DNA of 64,000 bases from JAPOXR01 sp965221935 (GTDB lineage: Bacteria > Pseudomonadota > Alphaproteobacteria > Rhodobacterales > Rhodobacteraceae): positions 1 to 64,000 of the forward strand of contig CBDCSZ010000053.1 of the NCBI GenBank assembly GCA_965221935.1. Reading direction: 5' to 3'. The notes beneath the pieces are model-generated. The model saw only the letters and a program-made list of their open reading frames with translations, had not been told where the DNA came from and searched no databases. The translations under genes and the position numbers were made by a program. The first letter of the stretch is position 1; the number at the start of each line of letters is the position of its first letter. Shown piece by piece: positions 25,419 to 34,627 of the stretch.

Positions 25419-26717
25419 TCAGAAATAATGCGAGATTTGCAGGAACAGGCTGGGACCTCGCGCCAGAAACCTGTTCTCAACCCCTGATTCGGGGCCGCCG
25501 AATTCAGTCCCGGACGGCCCGACCGGGACGTTCAGCGATCCCTGCAGCAGCGTCTCTTCGGAAATATCGGAGCGGACAGACAGCTGGAGAAACGCGCTCC
25601 TGTCCTCGACATTCACAAATGCGGTGGGTGTGACCTGCAGGAGCGGCGTGAGTTCGACCAGTGCGCTGAGTCCAAGATAATGGCGGCCGATATTGTAGAC
25701 TTCCCCTCTGGAAAGTCGCTTGCCCAGATTTGCGCCGGGCTGCAGCGATGCCAGGTCATATGAGCCGCCGCCCTGCCCAAATCCGTTAAAGTGGTATTCG
25801 GCGACGCCGCTGACGTTTTTGCCGCCGAACACAAATGAACGGCTAAGGCTGGTAACGGCCGATGTGACGAGTTGCTTGTCCTCTGTTCGGGTCAAGGAGA
25901 GATCGCCGCGCCAAAGCGCATCCCCGAAAACGCTGCGGTTGCCGCCGATAGCGAAGACGTGCTCGCCATAGTGGCGGGCAACAACGAGGTCATATTCGCC
26001 GGCGTCCGTGAAGCCGTGATATTTCGCCGCCAGCGAACCTTGGTCCAACTTCACTTTGCCGGTGGCTGGGTCGCGTCGCAACACGGCAACAAACTCGATA
26101 TCGTCGCCGCTGTCCCGCAGATACTGCCCGTACAACATATCGTCGCCGGGCTTGTATTCCCTGTCAACAGAGGTGGGGTCGAACGGATTGAAAATGTCCA
26201 TGACCGTGTTGAACACAAGACCGTTGCCCCAAGTCACAGCCTGGCGGCCGAGGCGGATCGTTCCCCTCTCTCCGGTGTATCCCGCAGATAGCCTGTCCAG
26301 CCGGATGACTGCGGCTGCGCTGCCTTGACCTGGCGTGACATAGGTTAGATTCAACAGCCGACGGTCATCGCTCGGCAGCCGGCCGAGTTGCGCCTGCAGG
26401 CCGGCATCGGGCTCCCGCGACAGCCTGACGGCATCGCCGGCGAGCGCCGCAATCTGCATCTGAGCCGCGAATTCCCATTCATCTGGCTGCCAGCTGAGGT
26501 TCAGACGGGTACCGAATGCGAAATCTTCGGCGCTGTTTCCCGCGACGCCGTGAAACAGGCTGTCTTCAGGAAACCTGGCATGCGCCAGGCTGAAATTCAA
26601 GTGACCGCTGAACTGGAAGTCTTCGGCGGGCGCGGCGTCCGCGCCGATACCCAGAACGGCCGCAATCGTCAGGATCCGGAACGGTCCCGACACCGCATCA
26701 GGCCGCCTGCTGCGCAT
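25419..26717 (-). CDS. Outer-membrane beta-barrel protein of the LolA-like ABC operon
   Basis: The 432-residue product has a signal peptide (ILTIAAVLGIGADAAPA near 15-31) and then alternating amphipathic strands. It ends in an aromatic residue (SLFLQISHYF), typical of outer-membrane barrels recognised by BamA. Repeats such as RLGRQAVTWGNGLVFN and the frequent Gly/aromatic pairs fit a DUF1302- or porin-like barrel. The start chosen (ATG 26717) overlaps the ABC ATPase stop by 20 bp; an in-frame ATG at 26735 is possible. It is the last gene of the five-gene operon and may be the outer-membrane partner of that export system. No close functional family was recognised. Confidence 0.65.
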   Translation of the reverse strand: MRSRRPDAVSGPFRILTIAAVLGIGADAAPAEDFQFSGHLNFSLAHARFPEDSLFHGVAGNSAEDFAFGTRLNLSWQPDEWEFAAQMQIAALAGDAVRLSREPDAGLQAQLGRLPSDDRRLLNLTYVTPGQGSAAAVIRLDRLSAGYTGERGTIRLGRQAVTWGNGLVFNTVMDIFNPFDPTSVDREYKPGDDMLYGQYLRDSGDDIEFVAVLRRDPATGKVKLDQGSLAAKYHGFTDAGEYDLVVARHYGEHVFAIGGNRSVFGDALWRGDLSLTRTEDKQLVTSAVTSLSRSFVFGGKNVSGVAEYHFNGFGQGGGSYDLASLQPGANLGKRLSRGEVYNIGRHYLGLSALVELTPLLQVTPTAFVNVEDRSAFLQLSVRSDISEETLLQGSLNVPVGPSGTEFGGPESGVENRFLARGPSLFLQISHYF

Positions 26718-27390
26718 CCTCAATGATCCGGCCATCGCGCATCCGGACCAGGCGCCTGGCGAATCCCATGACCATTTCATCGTGGGTCGCAATGACCAGC
26801 GTCGTGCCGCGGGTCTCGTTGAGCTTGACGAACAGCTCCATGAGCTGCTTCGCGGAAGCGGAGTCGAGATTCGCGGTGGGTTCGTCGGCAAGGACGATCG
26901 CAGGTTCGGAGGCGATTGCCCTTGCCACGGCGACCCGCTGCTGCTGCCCGCCGGACATCCTTGCCGGCCGGCGGCCCCCGAGTTCGTCCAATCCGACCTC
27001 CTTTAGGACTTCACTGGACCGCTTCCTCCGCTCCCCGGCCGGGATGCCCTGCAGCTGCATAACGAACTCGACATTTTCCCGGGCCGTGAGAACTGGAATC
27101 AGGTTGTAGGCCTGGAAAACGAAACCGATCTGCCGCAGCCGCATCCGGGCAAGCGGCCCCCTGGACAGGCTGTCGATCCGCTGCCCGGCCACGGTGACTT
27201 GGCCGCTGTCCGGCCGATCAAGCCCGCCCATGATATTGAGCAGGGTGGTCTTGCCGCCGCCGGATGGCGACCTCAGGCAGAGGAATCCTCCGCTCTCAAT
27301 TTCGAGGCTCACTCCATCCACGCCCACGACGCCTTTGTCGCCCTGTCGGTAAACCTTGTGCACATCTTGACATTGAACTGCATACGTCAT
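26698..27390 (-). CDS. ABC transporter ATP-binding protein (LolD/MacB type)
   Basis: The 230-residue ATPase has Walker A LRSPSGGGKTTLLNIMGGLD near 39-58, a Q-loop in GFVFQAYNL, the signature MSGGQQQRVAVARA and Walker B AIVLADEPTANLDS, then the H-loop THDE. The arrangement is typical of ATPases that drive FtsX-type permeases (LolCDE, MacB). Its start shares one base with the permease stop (TGATG), so it is translationally coupled. It should energise removal of substrates from the inner membrane by the two permeases upstream. Confidence 0.9.
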   Translation of the reverse strand: MTYAVQCQDVHKVYRQGDKGVVGVDGVSLEIESGGFLCLRSPSGGGKTTLLNIMGGLDRPDSGQVTVAGQRIDSLSRGPLARMRLRQIGFVFQAYNLIPVLTARENVEFVMQLQGIPAGERRKRSSEVLKEVGLDELGGRRPARMSGGQQQRVAVARAIASEPAIVLADEPTANLDSASAKQLMELFVKLNETRGTTLVIATHDEMVMGFARRLVRMRDGRIIEDAQQAA

Positions 27391-28622
27391 CAGGTTCTCG
27401 CAATTGCCTCAACTGGTCGACAGCGCGCCGCCCGGATGGCCGGTCCGAGGCTTGCGAGGAAACCAAGCGCCAGCACGACAACCGCCGACAGCACGACATC
27501 GCCGAATTGCAGTGAGGGAACGAGCACGCTCGCGGCCCCCATCATCTCAAGGCCTTCGCCGACCACGGAGAAGTCAATTCCGTCGCGCAGCGCATGGGTT
27601 GTGATCAATGCGAGCACGATGCCGGCGGAGAGACCCATCGTCAGCAGCATGAGAGATTCGGCAATGATCTGGCCGAGCACGATGGCCGGCTTCATTCCCA
27701 GCGCCATCATAAGGCCAATCTCCCGAAACCGCTCGAAGACAGCCATGACGAGAGTGTTGACGAGGCCGAACGACAGTGCCAGGAACACCACTCCTATCCA
27801 GACCACCACAAAGCCGTCCATCGTGCGCGTCATAGTGCCCAAATAGCTGTTGATCTCGTCCCAGGCACGGACTTCCGAGCCGCTGCCCGCCGCCGCCTCT
27901 ATCCGCTGGCGCAGCGGCTCGACTTGTCGATAATGTTCTCCAAGCACCGCGATTTCTGATACCTGGCTGCCGATTCCGAGCGCGTCCTGCAGCGTCCTGC
28001 GCCCTGCGAACGCAAACCCCTCCTCGGTCGCGGCGAGCTCGGCCTCGAATGCTCCGACAATCCGGAATCCCCGATCAGCAATATCGTTGCCCGGGCTCTG
28101 GGTCATGACAACGACCCGCCTGCCGACTTCTGTCTCCAGCTCTTCCAAGAGGCGGCGTCCTAGGATCAGCCCGGCATCGCTCTCATCTTCGAGATACCTC
28201 CCGTCCACGACAGCATCGGCAATGAACGAGACCGGGGCCTCTGCGAACGGATCAATGCCCACGAGGGTCACTCCCCTTGTGCTTCTCTCGCTGGAGATGA
28301 CAGCCGGCACGCGGACGCGGCCGCTCCATGCGACGACGCCGGATCCGGCCAGCGCTGCTGCGAGGTCGCCGCCGGGAGTCTGAATCAGGTTCTCCACTGT
28401 CGGATCGTCCCGATATTCCGGATGGTGAATCTGCACATGGCCGGGAAGCGTGCGAATTCCGTCCTGGACCATGCCGTCGATCATGCCCCGCATCGCGGCG
28501 ATCATAATGATCATCGCCCAGACCCCGACCAGAATGGCCACGAACATGATCAGTGTGCGCCGATAGTTGCGCCAAAGGTTTCGCCAGGCGATCCGCAGCA
28601 CGATGTCAGCGGTGTTCATCAT
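27390..28622 (-). CDS. FtsX/MacB-type ABC transporter permease (second)
   Basis: The 410-residue protein begins MMNTADIVLRIAWRNLWRNYRRTLIMF; a basic helix leads into the first membrane span. A large periplasmic domain occupies about 50-280, followed by three more spans (FVVVWIGVVFLALSFGL, LLTMGLSAGIVLALI, DVVLSAVVVLALGFLASLG). The C-terminal RAARCRPVEAIART is the usual cytoplasmic coupling motif of FtsX permeases. The start ATG at 28622 overlaps the previous gene in an ATGA. With its sister permease it would form a LolCE-like heterodimer. Confidence 0.88.
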   Translation of the reverse strand: MMNTADIVLRIAWRNLWRNYRRTLIMFVAILVGVWAMIIMIAAMRGMIDGMVQDGIRTLPGHVQIHHPEYRDDPTVENLIQTPGGDLAAALAGSGVVAWSGRVRVPAVISSERSTRGVTLVGIDPFAEAPVSFIADAVVDGRYLEDESDAGLILGRRLLEELETEVGRRVVVMTQSPGNDIADRGFRIVGAFEAELAATEEGFAFAGRRTLQDALGIGSQVSEIAVLGEHYRQVEPLRQRIEAAAGSGSEVRAWDEINSYLGTMTRTMDGFVVVWIGVVFLALSFGLVNTLVMAVFERFREIGLMMALGMKPAIVLGQIIAESLMLLTMGLSAGIVLALITTHALRDGIDFSVVGEGLEMMGAASVLVPSLQFGDVVLSAVVVLALGFLASLGPAIRAARCRPVEAIART

Positions 28623-29848
28623 GCCGCCCTCATGGCTTGGACCGGGTGCAGCCACTGCATGCGGGCCGCCGGATAGAACGCCGCCAAGAGACTGCCGGCA
28701 AACACAACGAGCGGTCCGGCAAAGAGCGAGATCAGGCTGAGACGGGGGTAAACCCTGCTCGGCAGGTTAAAGCGCCCTGCCATCTCGTCCATGCCTGGAA
28801 ACGTAAAACCGTGCGCCGAAAACCAGCCCGTCAGCAACGCGCCGGCGGCGACGCCGATGGTCAGCCCGAGCAGTCCGAGAAAGGCCGTCTCGGCAATCAC
28901 GAGCCGGCCCAGACGTCCGGGAGTGGCTCCGAGAGACATGACGATTCCAAACTCCCTGGTCCGTTCCAGAACCGACATCAGCTGCGTGTTCAGGACGCTG
29001 AACGACACGATGATCACGAGGACACCGAACATGAACCATCCGCTTGCCATATCGGCCTGAATGGACTGCCGCAGCCCCGGCAGGAGGGCATCCCAGTCGT
29101 GAATCACCAGGTCTTGCCCGTTCGGGATCAGCGCGCCGGCCGTTGCTGCGGCCGACTCGACGCTGGACAGTTCCGGAACCCTGATGGCGACCGCATGTCC
29201 CGCATCCTGCATGGCGAACACGCTCTGGAAACTCACAAGCGGCATTTCCACAAGCGTGCGGTCCAGGTCATCCGAGCCACTCTCGAAGATGCCGACGATC
29301 TTCATGACGGCGGCCGCGAACGAGCCGTCGCGGCCGCTGCCGATGATCGTGAGATCGTCGCCGAGACCGGCCTTCAGATTCCGGACCAGAGTGCTGCCGA
29401 TCACGAGTTCCGGCGCGTCAGGATCGCTCAGATAGCGGCCTTCGGCAATGAGGCCGGGAAGCGACGAGACGAGGGGCTCGAATGCAGGATCAACGCCGAC
29501 AATCCGCGCTCCGTATGTGCGGTCCTCGCTGGCGGTGAGGGCGAAGGTCTCGGCTCTCGCGGCAACCGTCTCAATGCCAAGACCGGACCTGAGCGCCTCG
29601 GCGACACCGCGGACCTGCGGCACAACCTGCCTTATCTTCTGTTCGTCCTTGTAGTCCGCATGCTGCACCTGAAGATGGCCGGTGAATGTGCCGAGCATGT
29701 TGTCGATCAACAGGTCGTAGAAGCTGAGTTGAACCGAAATGAGAAAAACCAGAAGCGTGTTGGAGAATACCATCGCCCCGACAGTCAGCCAGGTGCGCCG
29801 GGGCTGCCTCCACAAATTGCGCCAGGCGAGCCGCAGAAAGATGCTCAT
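28619..29848 (-). CDS. FtsX/MacB-type ABC transporter permease (first)
   Basis: The 409-residue permease starts MSIFLRLAWRNLWRQPRRTWLTVG, then one membrane span, a periplasmic MacB-like domain to about residue 260, and three spans to the end (including FMFGVLVIIVSFSVLNTQLM and FAGPLVVFAGSLLAAF). The last residues, ARMQWLHPVQAMRAA, carry the coupling-helix pattern. Its ATG overlaps the LolA-like gene (ATGA at 29845-29848). Together the genes resemble LolCDE, but operon content with a dedicated LolA-like protein and barrel points to a specialised substrate. Confidence 0.88.
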   Translation of the reverse strand: MSIFLRLAWRNLWRQPRRTWLTVGAMVFSNTLLVFLISVQLSFYDLLIDNMLGTFTGHLQVQHADYKDEQKIRQVVPQVRGVAEALRSGLGIETVAARAETFALTASEDRTYGARIVGVDPAFEPLVSSLPGLIAEGRYLSDPDAPELVIGSTLVRNLKAGLGDDLTIIGSGRDGSFAAAVMKIVGIFESGSDDLDRTLVEMPLVSFQSVFAMQDAGHAVAIRVPELSSVESAAATAGALIPNGQDLVIHDWDALLPGLRQSIQADMASGWFMFGVLVIIVSFSVLNTQLMSVLERTREFGIVMSLGATPGRLGRLVIAETAFLGLLGLTIGVAAGALLTGWFSAHGFTFPGMDEMAGRFNLPSRVYPRLSLISLFAGPLVVFAGSLLAAFYPAARMQWLHPVQAMRAA

Positions 29849-30606
29849 TCGCGAGGGTTTTTCAGATTTGCACGGGTGAACAGCGCGTTGCTGAGACTGA
29901 CATCAAATTCCATCTCATGGATCTGGATCTCGGTCCACTCACCGTCGGCTTCGGCTTTGGTCATGCGCTGCCGGACAGGGACTGTCCGGCCGCCGTGCCG
30001 TCCAATCTGAAGCGTCGCCAGCGACTTTACGAGGATTCCTGCCTGATCGTAGAAGTCCTGTCTGAGAATGATGTTGTCGTCCCGGATCGCCACCACCTCC
30101 TTGCCCCAGACCACCGCCGCATCCTCATGAGGTATCGATTCGATGACGTAGACAGTTCGGCCATCGTGCCGGGATGTCTCCAATAGCCGGTGATCGTAGC
30201 TGTCCACGATGTCGTCGGTTCGGCTGATGTCCCGGTTCGAGAAATCCGATCCCAGCCAGTTCTGGTTCATCATCGAGGCGGGAATCTTGATCACCCGATT
30301 CACCTTTGGTGAATATGTCCACATGCTGTCGCCGAGGACCAGCGTGCCGTTGCCGGCATCTCTCTTCGGCTTGGTGACCCTCACCAGCGAATCGTCTGTC
30401 CCCCGGGTCCAGCTGCGCAGCGACATGCTGCGCTCCCAGTCCGGGCGGTGGATGGTCATGGTGACCGCGCCGCGCGAGGAGTCTCCGCGCCAGTGATCGA
30501 CCGCGGCTTTGACGATGTTGCGGGCATCGTTTCCGGCAGCCGCCGTCGCGGCCCCGAGAGCGGCGAAGAGTCCACAAATTAGGAAAAATGATCGCAGGTG
30601 TTTCAA
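29845..30606 (-). CDS. LolA-like outer-membrane lipoprotein-sorting protein
   Basis: The 253-residue product has a signal peptide (FFLICGLFAALGAATAAAG) and then the COG2834 fold: RNIVKAAVDHWRGDSSRGAV, IKIPASMMNQNWLGSDFSNR, VYVIESIPHEDA, with alternating beta strands as in LolA/LolB and YceI-like lipid carriers. It should carry a lipid or lipoprotein across the periplasm. It is the first gene of the operon, followed by two permeases, the ATPase and the barrel. Such operons (lolA-like, two FtsX, ATPase) occur in many alphaproteobacteria, but their substrates are mostly untested. Confidence 0.8.
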   Translation of the reverse strand: MKHLRSFFLICGLFAALGAATAAAGNDARNIVKAAVDHWRGDSSRGAVTMTIHRPDWERSMSLRSWTRGTDDSLVRVTKPKRDAGNGTLVLGDSMWTYSPKVNRVIKIPASMMNQNWLGSDFSNRDISRTDDIVDSYDHRLLETSRHDGRTVYVIESIPHEDAAVVWGKEVVAIRDDNIILRQDFYDQAGILVKSLATLQIGRHGGRTVPVRQRMTKAEADGEWTEIQIHEMEFDVSLSNALFTRANLKNPRE

Positions 30607-31152
30607 GGCGGCCTCCCATGCCTGCTTTCGTGTCCGGCCTGGTCACCGACGGGCAGTCTGCCGCGCAAAGAAAATCAGGCTGCACGCGTGGCGCCGGCAC
30701 AGGTAGTATAGGGCACCGCCGGTATTACCTCAATATTTTGTATCTTCCCAAAGATATTCCAATTGTGCGTCCTTGGCCCGCGCCCTTTTGCCAGTTGCCG
30801 CATCTGCAGGTGTTGCCTCAGAGAGCAGCGGGGCAATCCTTGCGATCCTTGGTCCCGCTGGTGGCGGGCGGCGCGCCAAGCATGGGAGTCCGCCAAGAAT
30901 GGCTTCAACGGGCTTCGCAGCTTTCTCGGCAATTTCATGTTCCAGAGCTGGGAGGCGCTGATTGCTTCCTTGACATTGGACGGGGAGGGCCGACCCGGCG
31001 GGATGCGGCGAGCATATCACGCGGCATGTGTAACGCTCTGGAGCGGCCGTGACGGCACAACAAGTGCGGCAGCCACGCGACAGGTCCATTCCTCAGCACT
31101 TTGACCTGGCCGCTGATGGAGGTGTGTCTGGTTTGAGGTTTTCGGGTTGTTC
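30607..31152. other. Intergenic stretch upstream of the LolA-like operon
   Basis: About 545 bp without a confident gene. A minus-strand frame at 30730-31089 has a helical C-terminal half (ALEHEIAEKAAKPVEAILGG, then ARAKDAQLEYLWEDTKY) and might be the tail of a lost gene, but another minus frame overlaps it and I recognise neither. The operon promoter should be here. Confidence 0.3.
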
Positions 31153-32079
31153 CTAGTAGTCTGCGCCTTCAGTGACGGGTCCAAAGACTTGGCCGTGATG
31201 CCACTTCAGGAATTCGCGCCCCGGATAGTCCTCTGTTTTTTCGGGCAGAATGATGGGTTTGCGCGCGAACCGCTCAAGGAATTGGTCTCTCCCGGCGCCG
31301 GCCGCCTTTGGCGAAATGACGACCGTGTGTTTTGGCGAAAGTGTGAACGCGCCGCGATCGAACAGCCGATGGTGCATGGCACATAGCGAAAGACCGTTGC
31401 TCACCTTGTCCCGATCGGCGCCGCCGACATGGTGCCATCTGATATGCGCCGCTTCCAGTGCCACCGGCATGCCGCGGATGCGAACCGAGAAGGCGCACAC
31501 TGCGCACTGTTCACGATAGGCCTGTAAAACCGCTCTGGAGAAGGTCTGGTCTCGCGGTCTGCGCCGGACATGCACGAATTCCTGCGCCGGGTCGTCCGGG
31601 TAAGCAGTATTGATTCCGACGGCCTCGAGAATTTCATCGTGCATGTTATCCGGGAAATGGGCGTCTAGCAGCGAATACGCGATGTCGAGCGCGGCTGCAT
31701 TGTCTTGCTGCAGCGCGAGGTGCACATCGGATGGCAAACCGCCGCGCGCTCTCTCCGCGCGCAGCGAAGCGATGTGCGCACCGCCTTTTTTTGTGAGGGT
31801 GATCCGTTCGGCTTCAGGCACTTCCCAAACGTTATCGCTCTGCAGATGCCAAAATGGAGCCTCCGGGTGCGCGCGTTTTCGCGGCGGTCCGAAACGGCAC
31901 AGCAATTCCTCCACTTCGGGGGCAATCTTGTCGTAAGTCGCCAATCGCGCTTCATCCCGAAGACACCGCCCAATTGCCCATAACGCGAGCAGAGGCTTGT
32001 GAGGTGCCCGCACGCCGTGACTGCTCCAAACCTTGAGATTGGCGAACAGTCTCCGCAGCTCGCCAGGCGTCATGGTCAT
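31153..32079 (-). CDS. SBD-HNH restriction endonuclease, phosphorothioate-dependent McrA type
   Basis: The protein has an N-terminal sulfur-binding-like domain: MTMTPGELRRLFANLKVW, then RAPHKPLLALWAIG near 27, PEVEELLCRFGPPRKRAHPE and APFWHLQSDNVWEV. The C-terminal HNH nuclease has ALEAAHIRWHHVGG and SNGLSLCAMHHRLFDRGAF, with CAVCAF as a Zn-cysteine pair. This order is that of the ScoMcrA/SprMcrA-like enzymes that cut phosphorothioate-modified DNA. An upstream ATG at 32238 would add 53 residues that lack conservation, so ATG 32079 is preferred. No dnd or ssp genes are near, so it would target foreign modified DNA. Confidence 0.8.
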   Translation of the reverse strand: MTMTPGELRRLFANLKVWSSHGVRAPHKPLLALWAIGRCLRDEARLATYDKIAPEVEELLCRFGPPRKRAHPEAPFWHLQSDNVWEVPEAERITLTKKGGAHIASLRAERARGGLPSDVHLALQQDNAAALDIAYSLLDAHFPDNMHDEILEAVGINTAYPDDPAQEFVHVRRRPRDQTFSRAVLQAYREQCAVCAFSVRIRGMPVALEAAHIRWHHVGGADRDKVSNGLSLCAMHHRLFDRGAFTLSPKHTVVISPKAAGAGRDQFLERFARKPIILPEKTEDYPGREFLKWHHGQVFGPVTEGADY

Positions 32080-32349
32080 CGCGCCAGGACTCTGCGCTTC
32101 ATCCCGCTGGCGCGCGGCTTTGTTGATGTGTTGGCTGGCGGCAATCTCATCATTGGACTTTCGACGTTTTCCTGAAGTGGCTGTCGTGTCAACCGGCGTG
32201 AGTCTGCTGTTCCGGACAGCGGGCGCAAAAATACTCATGGAGCGGATCAGACCACGCGAACAGGTTTGCCTTCTGTTCTCCGTTGCCGCATACTGACCGG
32301 CAGCCTTGGTTGGTCTGCAAGTGAAAATCAGCGATCGAAAGGCAGTGCC

Positions 32350-32784
32350 ATGAATCTCAAATTTCTCATACCGGTGGTTTGCGGGTTCGCCGCAGCGATA
32401 TGCCTCGCCCAGTCCGCAAATGCGGATCCAAGAGGCGTATGGATAACTGAAGGCAGTGAGTCTCGTGTCGAGATCAAACCCTGCGGAGACCGTCTCTGCG
32501 GAACGATCGTCTGGATGCGGGAACCCAAAAACGATGACGGCTCTCTGAAACTTGATAGTGAAAACCAGAATGCTTCGCTGCGGGACCGGCCCATACTCGG
32601 ACTCGATTTACTATGGGACTTTATTGATATGGGCGGCGGAAAGTGGGCTGAAGGCAAGATCTACAATCCGAAGGACGGCGCAACGTACCGATCTGAACTG
32701 CAGGTCATCGACTCTTCGACACTGAAGGTCTCAGGTTGCGTGTTCATATTCTGTCAAGAGCAGACCTGGATACGGCATAAGTGA
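32350..32784 (+). CDS. DUF2147 secreted protein
   Basis: The 144-residue product has a signal peptide (FLIPVVCGFAAAICLAQSANA, then DPRGVW). The mature part has the DUF2147 pattern: GVWITEGSESRVEIKPCGDRLCGTIVW near 27, RPILGLDLLWDF near 77, GGGKWAEGKIYNPKDG near 92, and CVFIFCQEQTWIR at the end. The paired cysteines could bridge. Function of the family is not settled; members are periplasmic, about 120-150 residues. A GAAAGGCAG ribosome-binding site precedes the ATG. Confidence 0.82.
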   Translation: MNLKFLIPVVCGFAAAICLAQSANADPRGVWITEGSESRVEIKPCGDRLCGTIVWMREPKNDDGSLKLDSENQNASLRDRPILGLDLLWDFIDMGGGKWAEGKIYNPKDGATYRSELQVIDSSTLKVSGCVFIFCQEQTWIRHK

Positions 32785-32812
32785 AACCCGCTCTCAGGCG
32801 GCATTCAGGGCC

Positions 32813-33499
32813 GTGGCGCGCGGTTTGAGCGCGGCGGGGACTGCAGTCGTGCTGCATGTGCGAACCGAAAAAGCTGTTCGTCCATTGGAGAAACAACTCT
32901 CCGGGCTTGGCCGGCGCGTCTGGTCGGTCGCCTGCGACCTCGCTGCCGAGGATGCGGGAAGCCAGCTTGTCAACGTCGCCGAGGAGATGACCGGCGGGAT
33001 CGATATTCTGGTCATCAATGCGTCGGCACAGGTCAATGCCGAACTGGATGGTCTCAGCGCCGCGGATTTCGAAAGTCAGATCAATGTGAAACTTCGGTCG
33101 ACAGTTGAAATGATGCAGGTGTGTCTGCCGAGGATGGCATCAAGAGGTTGGGGGCGTGTCGTCAGCATCGGCTCAATCAACCAGGCCCGTCCGAAAGACA
33201 TTGTCACGATCTACGCCGCAACCAAGGCGGCGCAGCACAATCTGGTACAGAGCCAGGCGCGGGCATTCGCCGGACAGGGCGTTCTGCTGAACACGATCGC
33301 GCCGGGACTGATCGATACCGACCGCAATCTCGACCGCAGACGCGCCGACCCCGAGGCTTGGGAAAGATATGTGCGCGGTCTCAACTGGATGGGCCGCGAG
33401 GGACGACCGGATGAGATCGTCGGCGCGGCGATTTACCTGGCATCCGATGCCTGCAGCTTCATGACCGGTGAGACAGTCTTCATCACCGGCGGGTTTTGA
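32813..33499 (+). CDS. SDR-family oxidoreductase lacking its N-terminus
   Basis: The 228-residue frame starts at GTG with ARGLSAAGTAVVLHVRTEKA, which is the second half of the Rossmann start; the glycine-rich TGxxxGIG motif that normally precedes it is absent. The rest is normal: DILVINASAQVNAEL, the Ser block GRVVSIGSINQ, catalytic YAATKAA (Tyr-x-x-x-Lys), and GRPDEIVGAAIYLASDACSFMTGETVFITGGF. Without the nucleotide loop it is unlikely to bind cofactor. The deletion probably removed the 5' end next to the DUF2147 gene. It is convergent with the LacI regulator at 33563. Confidence 0.65.
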   Translation: MARGLSAAGTAVVLHVRTEKAVRPLEKQLSGLGRRVWSVACDLAAEDAGSQLVNVAEEMTGGIDILVINASAQVNAELDGLSAADFESQINVKLRSTVEMMQVCLPRMASRGWGRVVSIGSINQARPKDIVTIYAATKAAQHNLVQSQARAFAGQGVLLNTIAPGLIDTDRNLDRRRADPEAWERYVRGLNWMGREGRPDEIVGAAIYLASDACSFMTGETVFITGGF

Positions 33500-33562
33500 C
33501 CGTCCATTGAGCGCAATCCGCCGCCGCTCCGGCCGGTCGCGAATCTGGCGGAAACCGGACGA

Positions 33563-34597
33563 TTATGCCTGTCTTCGCGCTGGCTGCGGGTTCAGCATGA
33601 CCGGCTCCGCCGACCAGGACGGCAGATTGAAGAGCGTGAACACGGAAAAATCGAGAATGGCGCCGGCCGCCGCCGGATTCAAGGCGTTTTCGACCGCGGC
33701 TTCGAACAGCAGCTGCGGGCGGGCGGCGAGGGCAAAGTTGAGCACGCCGCTTTTCAGCATCGGCGCGGTGACCGCGTTGGCCTCGTGGCCGACGACACAG
33801 ATGTCCTTGGCGCAGTCCTGAATCTCCAGGGCGCGGGCCAGCCCTTCGTTGGCACCCGCGACGTTGTAAATCGCCGACAGCCCCGGACTGGATTTCAACA
33901 GCTCCGCGACCGCCCGCCGCGTCTTCTCCACATTGTCTTCCCCCATCGCTTCTCCGACCATGGCGATGCGTGGAAAGGCGGCCCGCAGCGCCGTCCGGAA
34001 TCCGATCTCGCGGTCGTCGTGGCAGCGGAACGCGTGATCCCCGAGCAGGACCGCGACTCCCGCCGGGCGGTCGCCGATCACGCTGCCGACAAGATATGCG
34101 GCTGTCTGTCCTGCGGAGCGATTGTCGATCCCGACATAGGCGTCGCGCGCTTCCGGCGACAGGTCGGAAATCAGCGCGACAACGCGTTTGCCCTTGGCGC
34201 GCGCCCGGGAAAGCTCGCCGGTGAGCCTGTCAGTGTTCTTGGCGGTAATGACGAGCGGACGCGCGGTGTCGGCGCACAGCGTCCGAACCAGCTCGTGAAC
34301 GCTCGCTTCATCTTCCTGCCACATGTCGAACAGAAGCAGCCCTTCCCGCCCGGCGAGAGCGCTGACGCGGCTGAGCTGCGACATCAGGCCGCGGCCGAGA
34401 CGCAGCACGATATCGACATCGCCGCGCGCTGCGCCTGCCGTTTCCCGCTGCCTGGAGAGGCTTTCCAAAGTGGATTCGACCGCGGCCCTGGTCCGCGGAT
34501 GAACGCCGGACCGGCCGTTCAGCGCCCGGTCGATCGTTGCCCGCGAGAGGCCGGTCTCGGCGGCCAGTTCAGCGATTCGAATCCGGCGAATCGTCAC
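33563..34597 (-). CDS. LacI-family transcriptional regulator
   Basis: The 344-residue protein has the N-terminal LacI helix-turn-helix IRIAELAAETGLSRATIDRALNG with hinge AVESTLESLS, and a sugar-binding C-terminal domain with SRVSALAGREGLLLFDMW, VGIDNRSAGQTAAYLV near 170 and IYNVAGANEGLARAL. The effector would be a sugar or related molecule. It is divergent from the sugar ABC transporter at 34809, so it likely represses that operon through the palindromes in the 210-bp gap. The absence of a leucine-rich tail suggests a dimer rather than a tetramer. Confidence 0.88.
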   Translation of the reverse strand: MTIRRIRIAELAAETGLSRATIDRALNGRSGVHPRTRAAVESTLESLSRQRETAGAARGDVDIVLRLGRGLMSQLSRVSALAGREGLLLFDMWQEDEASVHELVRTLCADTARPLVITAKNTDRLTGELSRARAKGKRVVALISDLSPEARDAYVGIDNRSAGQTAAYLVGSVIGDRPAGVAVLLGDHAFRCHDDREIGFRTALRAAFPRIAMVGEAMGEDNVEKTRRAVAELLKSSPGLSAIYNVAGANEGLARALEIQDCAKDICVVGHEANAVTAPMLKSGVLNFALAARPQLLFEAAVENALNPAAAGAILDFSVFTLFNLPSWSAEPVMLNPQPARRQA

Positions 34598-34627
34598 CTC
34601 CCAGGGTCGATGCTCATTTTACATCAA

